From positions 1 to 32,204 of the forward strand of contig CAIZGG010000371.1 in assembly GCA_903932425.1 (NCBI GenBank): a stretch of 32,204 bases of DNA, in the 5' to 3' direction. The position numbers and the translations under genes are program-made. How positions within the stretch are numbered: the stretch's first letter is position 1; every line of letters begins with the position of its first letter. A model generated the notes under the pieces. That model worked only from the letters and a program-made list of their open reading frames with translations. It was not told where the DNA came from and made no database searches. Below are positions 31,828 to 32,204 of this stretch, in pieces. Source of the DNA: an uncultured beta proteobacterium. GTDB lineage: Bacteria; Pseudomonadota; Gammaproteobacteria; Burkholderiales; Burkholderiaceae_B.

Positions 31828-31911
31828 GCCCAAGCGATTGCCAAGCTTTGAACTGGCTTCAGCGTTGAATAGCTGCCCCTGTGATTCACTCAACTTGGCA
31901 ATCGTCTGGGC
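31828..31911. repeat. Long inverted repeat (18-bp arms) between TTT receptor and peroxidase-related genes
   Basis: GCCCAAGCGATTGCCAAG (31828-31845) and CTTGGCAATCGTCTGGGC (31894-31911) are inverted copies, matching at 16 of 18 positions (the inner 11 bp is perfect), with 48 bases between. The element starts 9 bases after the receptor stop and fills most of the gap. A T-rich stretch (31916-31921) follows the right arm, so a terminator with a large loop is possible; a binding site or a small mobile-repeat remnant are alternatives. Confidence 0.6.
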
Positions 31912-31937
31912 CTTGATTTTTAAAAAATGGAAACTCC

Positions 31938-32204
31938 ATGACTACTGTTTCGCAAACGAACGCTACACAAAAAAGCCAGGTTCAGCCTATCGCGCGCTAT
32001 GCGATCCCCGAGTTGAGCGATCTGCCAACGGATATCAGAGAAAAAATTCTTGCAGTGCAAGAGAAATCTGGCTTCGTGCCCAACGTGTTTTTGGTGCTAT
32101 CGCGCAGGCCCGATGAATTTCGCGCCTTTTTTGCGTATCACGATGCGCTGATGGTCAAAGATACCGGTAGTCTGACCAAAGCTGATCGTGAAATGATCGT
32201 GACA
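31938..32204 (+). CDS. Peroxidase-related protein, AhpD/CMD fold (3' partial)
   Basis: An ATG at 31938 opens a frame that stays open to the window end (89 codons seen). The visible part reads RYAIPELSDLPTDIREKI, then EKSGFVPNVFLVLSRRPDEF and SLTKADREMIVT, the standard N-terminal half of the peroxidase-related CMD-fold family. The CxxC motif would lie just beyond the window, so activity cannot be judged. The longest competing frame at 31838-32116 is a shadow. It is the third CMD-fold gene in the window. Confidence 0.85.
   Translation, partial: MTTVSQTNATQKSQVQPIARYAIPELSDLPTDIREKILAVQEKSGFVPNVFLVLSRRPDEFRAFFAYHDALMVKDTGSLTKADREMIVT

Noticed and set aside
31828-31911. Inverted repeat read as an invertible phase-variation switch
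   Set aside because: The 48-base centre is short for site-specific inversion and no recombinase gene is present; kept only as an unexplained inverted repeat.
31838-32116. Frame of 92 codons at the window end
   Set aside because: The overlapping frame from 31938 encodes a clear CMD-family N-terminus; this one does not.
1-32204. Prophage, transposon or genomic-island borders
   Set aside because: No integrase, transposase, tRNA or attachment-site repeat was seen; the YqjE holin-family label does not indicate phage.

Overview
The window reads as chromosomal DNA of a betaproteobacterium, most likely a Burkholderiales member of the Alcaligenaceae/Bordetella type. The main reason is the large set of Bug-type tripartite tricarboxylate transporter (TTT) receptors: seven in 32 kb. 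The yqjD-yqjE-yqjK-like operon and the FbpABC-type iron importer fit the same assignment. No tRNA, rRNA, CRISPR array, phage gene, transposase or insertion sequence was seen. Genes are densely packed on both strands, and no stretch without a gene exceeds 300 bases (the longest is 24200-24477).

Layout. 1-2001: end of an alpha/beta hydrolase, the ribosome-rescue gene arfB, and a 49-codon lysine-rich small gene. 2235-4934: a soluble hybrid histidine kinase (PAS, HisKA, HATPase, two receivers, HPt). 4931-9543 (minus): a likely catabolic set of TTT receptor, 3-hydroxyisobutyrate-dehydrogenase-like enzyme, permuted class III CoA-transferase and patatin-like lipase. 9691-10765 (minus): the yqjDEK membrane-protein operon. 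10907-14163: an Old Yellow Enzyme, a D-2-hydroxyacid dehydrogenase, and a TTT receptor divergent from the dehydrogenase. 14249-18500 (minus): an iron operon fbpA-fbpB-fbpC-nitroreductase with a visible Fur-type operator over its promoter. 18686-20429: a MetE-like methyltransferase overlapping a maleate-isomerase-like racemase. 20478-24199 (minus): flavin monooxygenase, two carboxymuconolactone-decarboxylase-fold proteins and a TTT receptor. 24478-32204: four more TTT receptors mixed with a possible cupin, two short-chain dehydrogenases lacking standard catalytic residues, a glutathione transferase and a peroxidase-related protein cut by the window end.

How the parts may work together. Each catabolic group pairs a periplasmic receptor for a small organic acid with enzymes that could process that acid (CoA transfer, dehydrogenation, isomerisation, mono-oxygenation, glutathione conjugation). 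No TctA/TctB membrane subunits are present, so the receptors must dock on a transporter encoded elsewhere or act as sensors. No DNA-binding regulator is encoded here. The non-coding sequence does hold candidate operators: a Fur box, three 11-bp tandem repeats, and a 9-bp repeat with a 30-bp period. Substrates cannot be read from the sequence.
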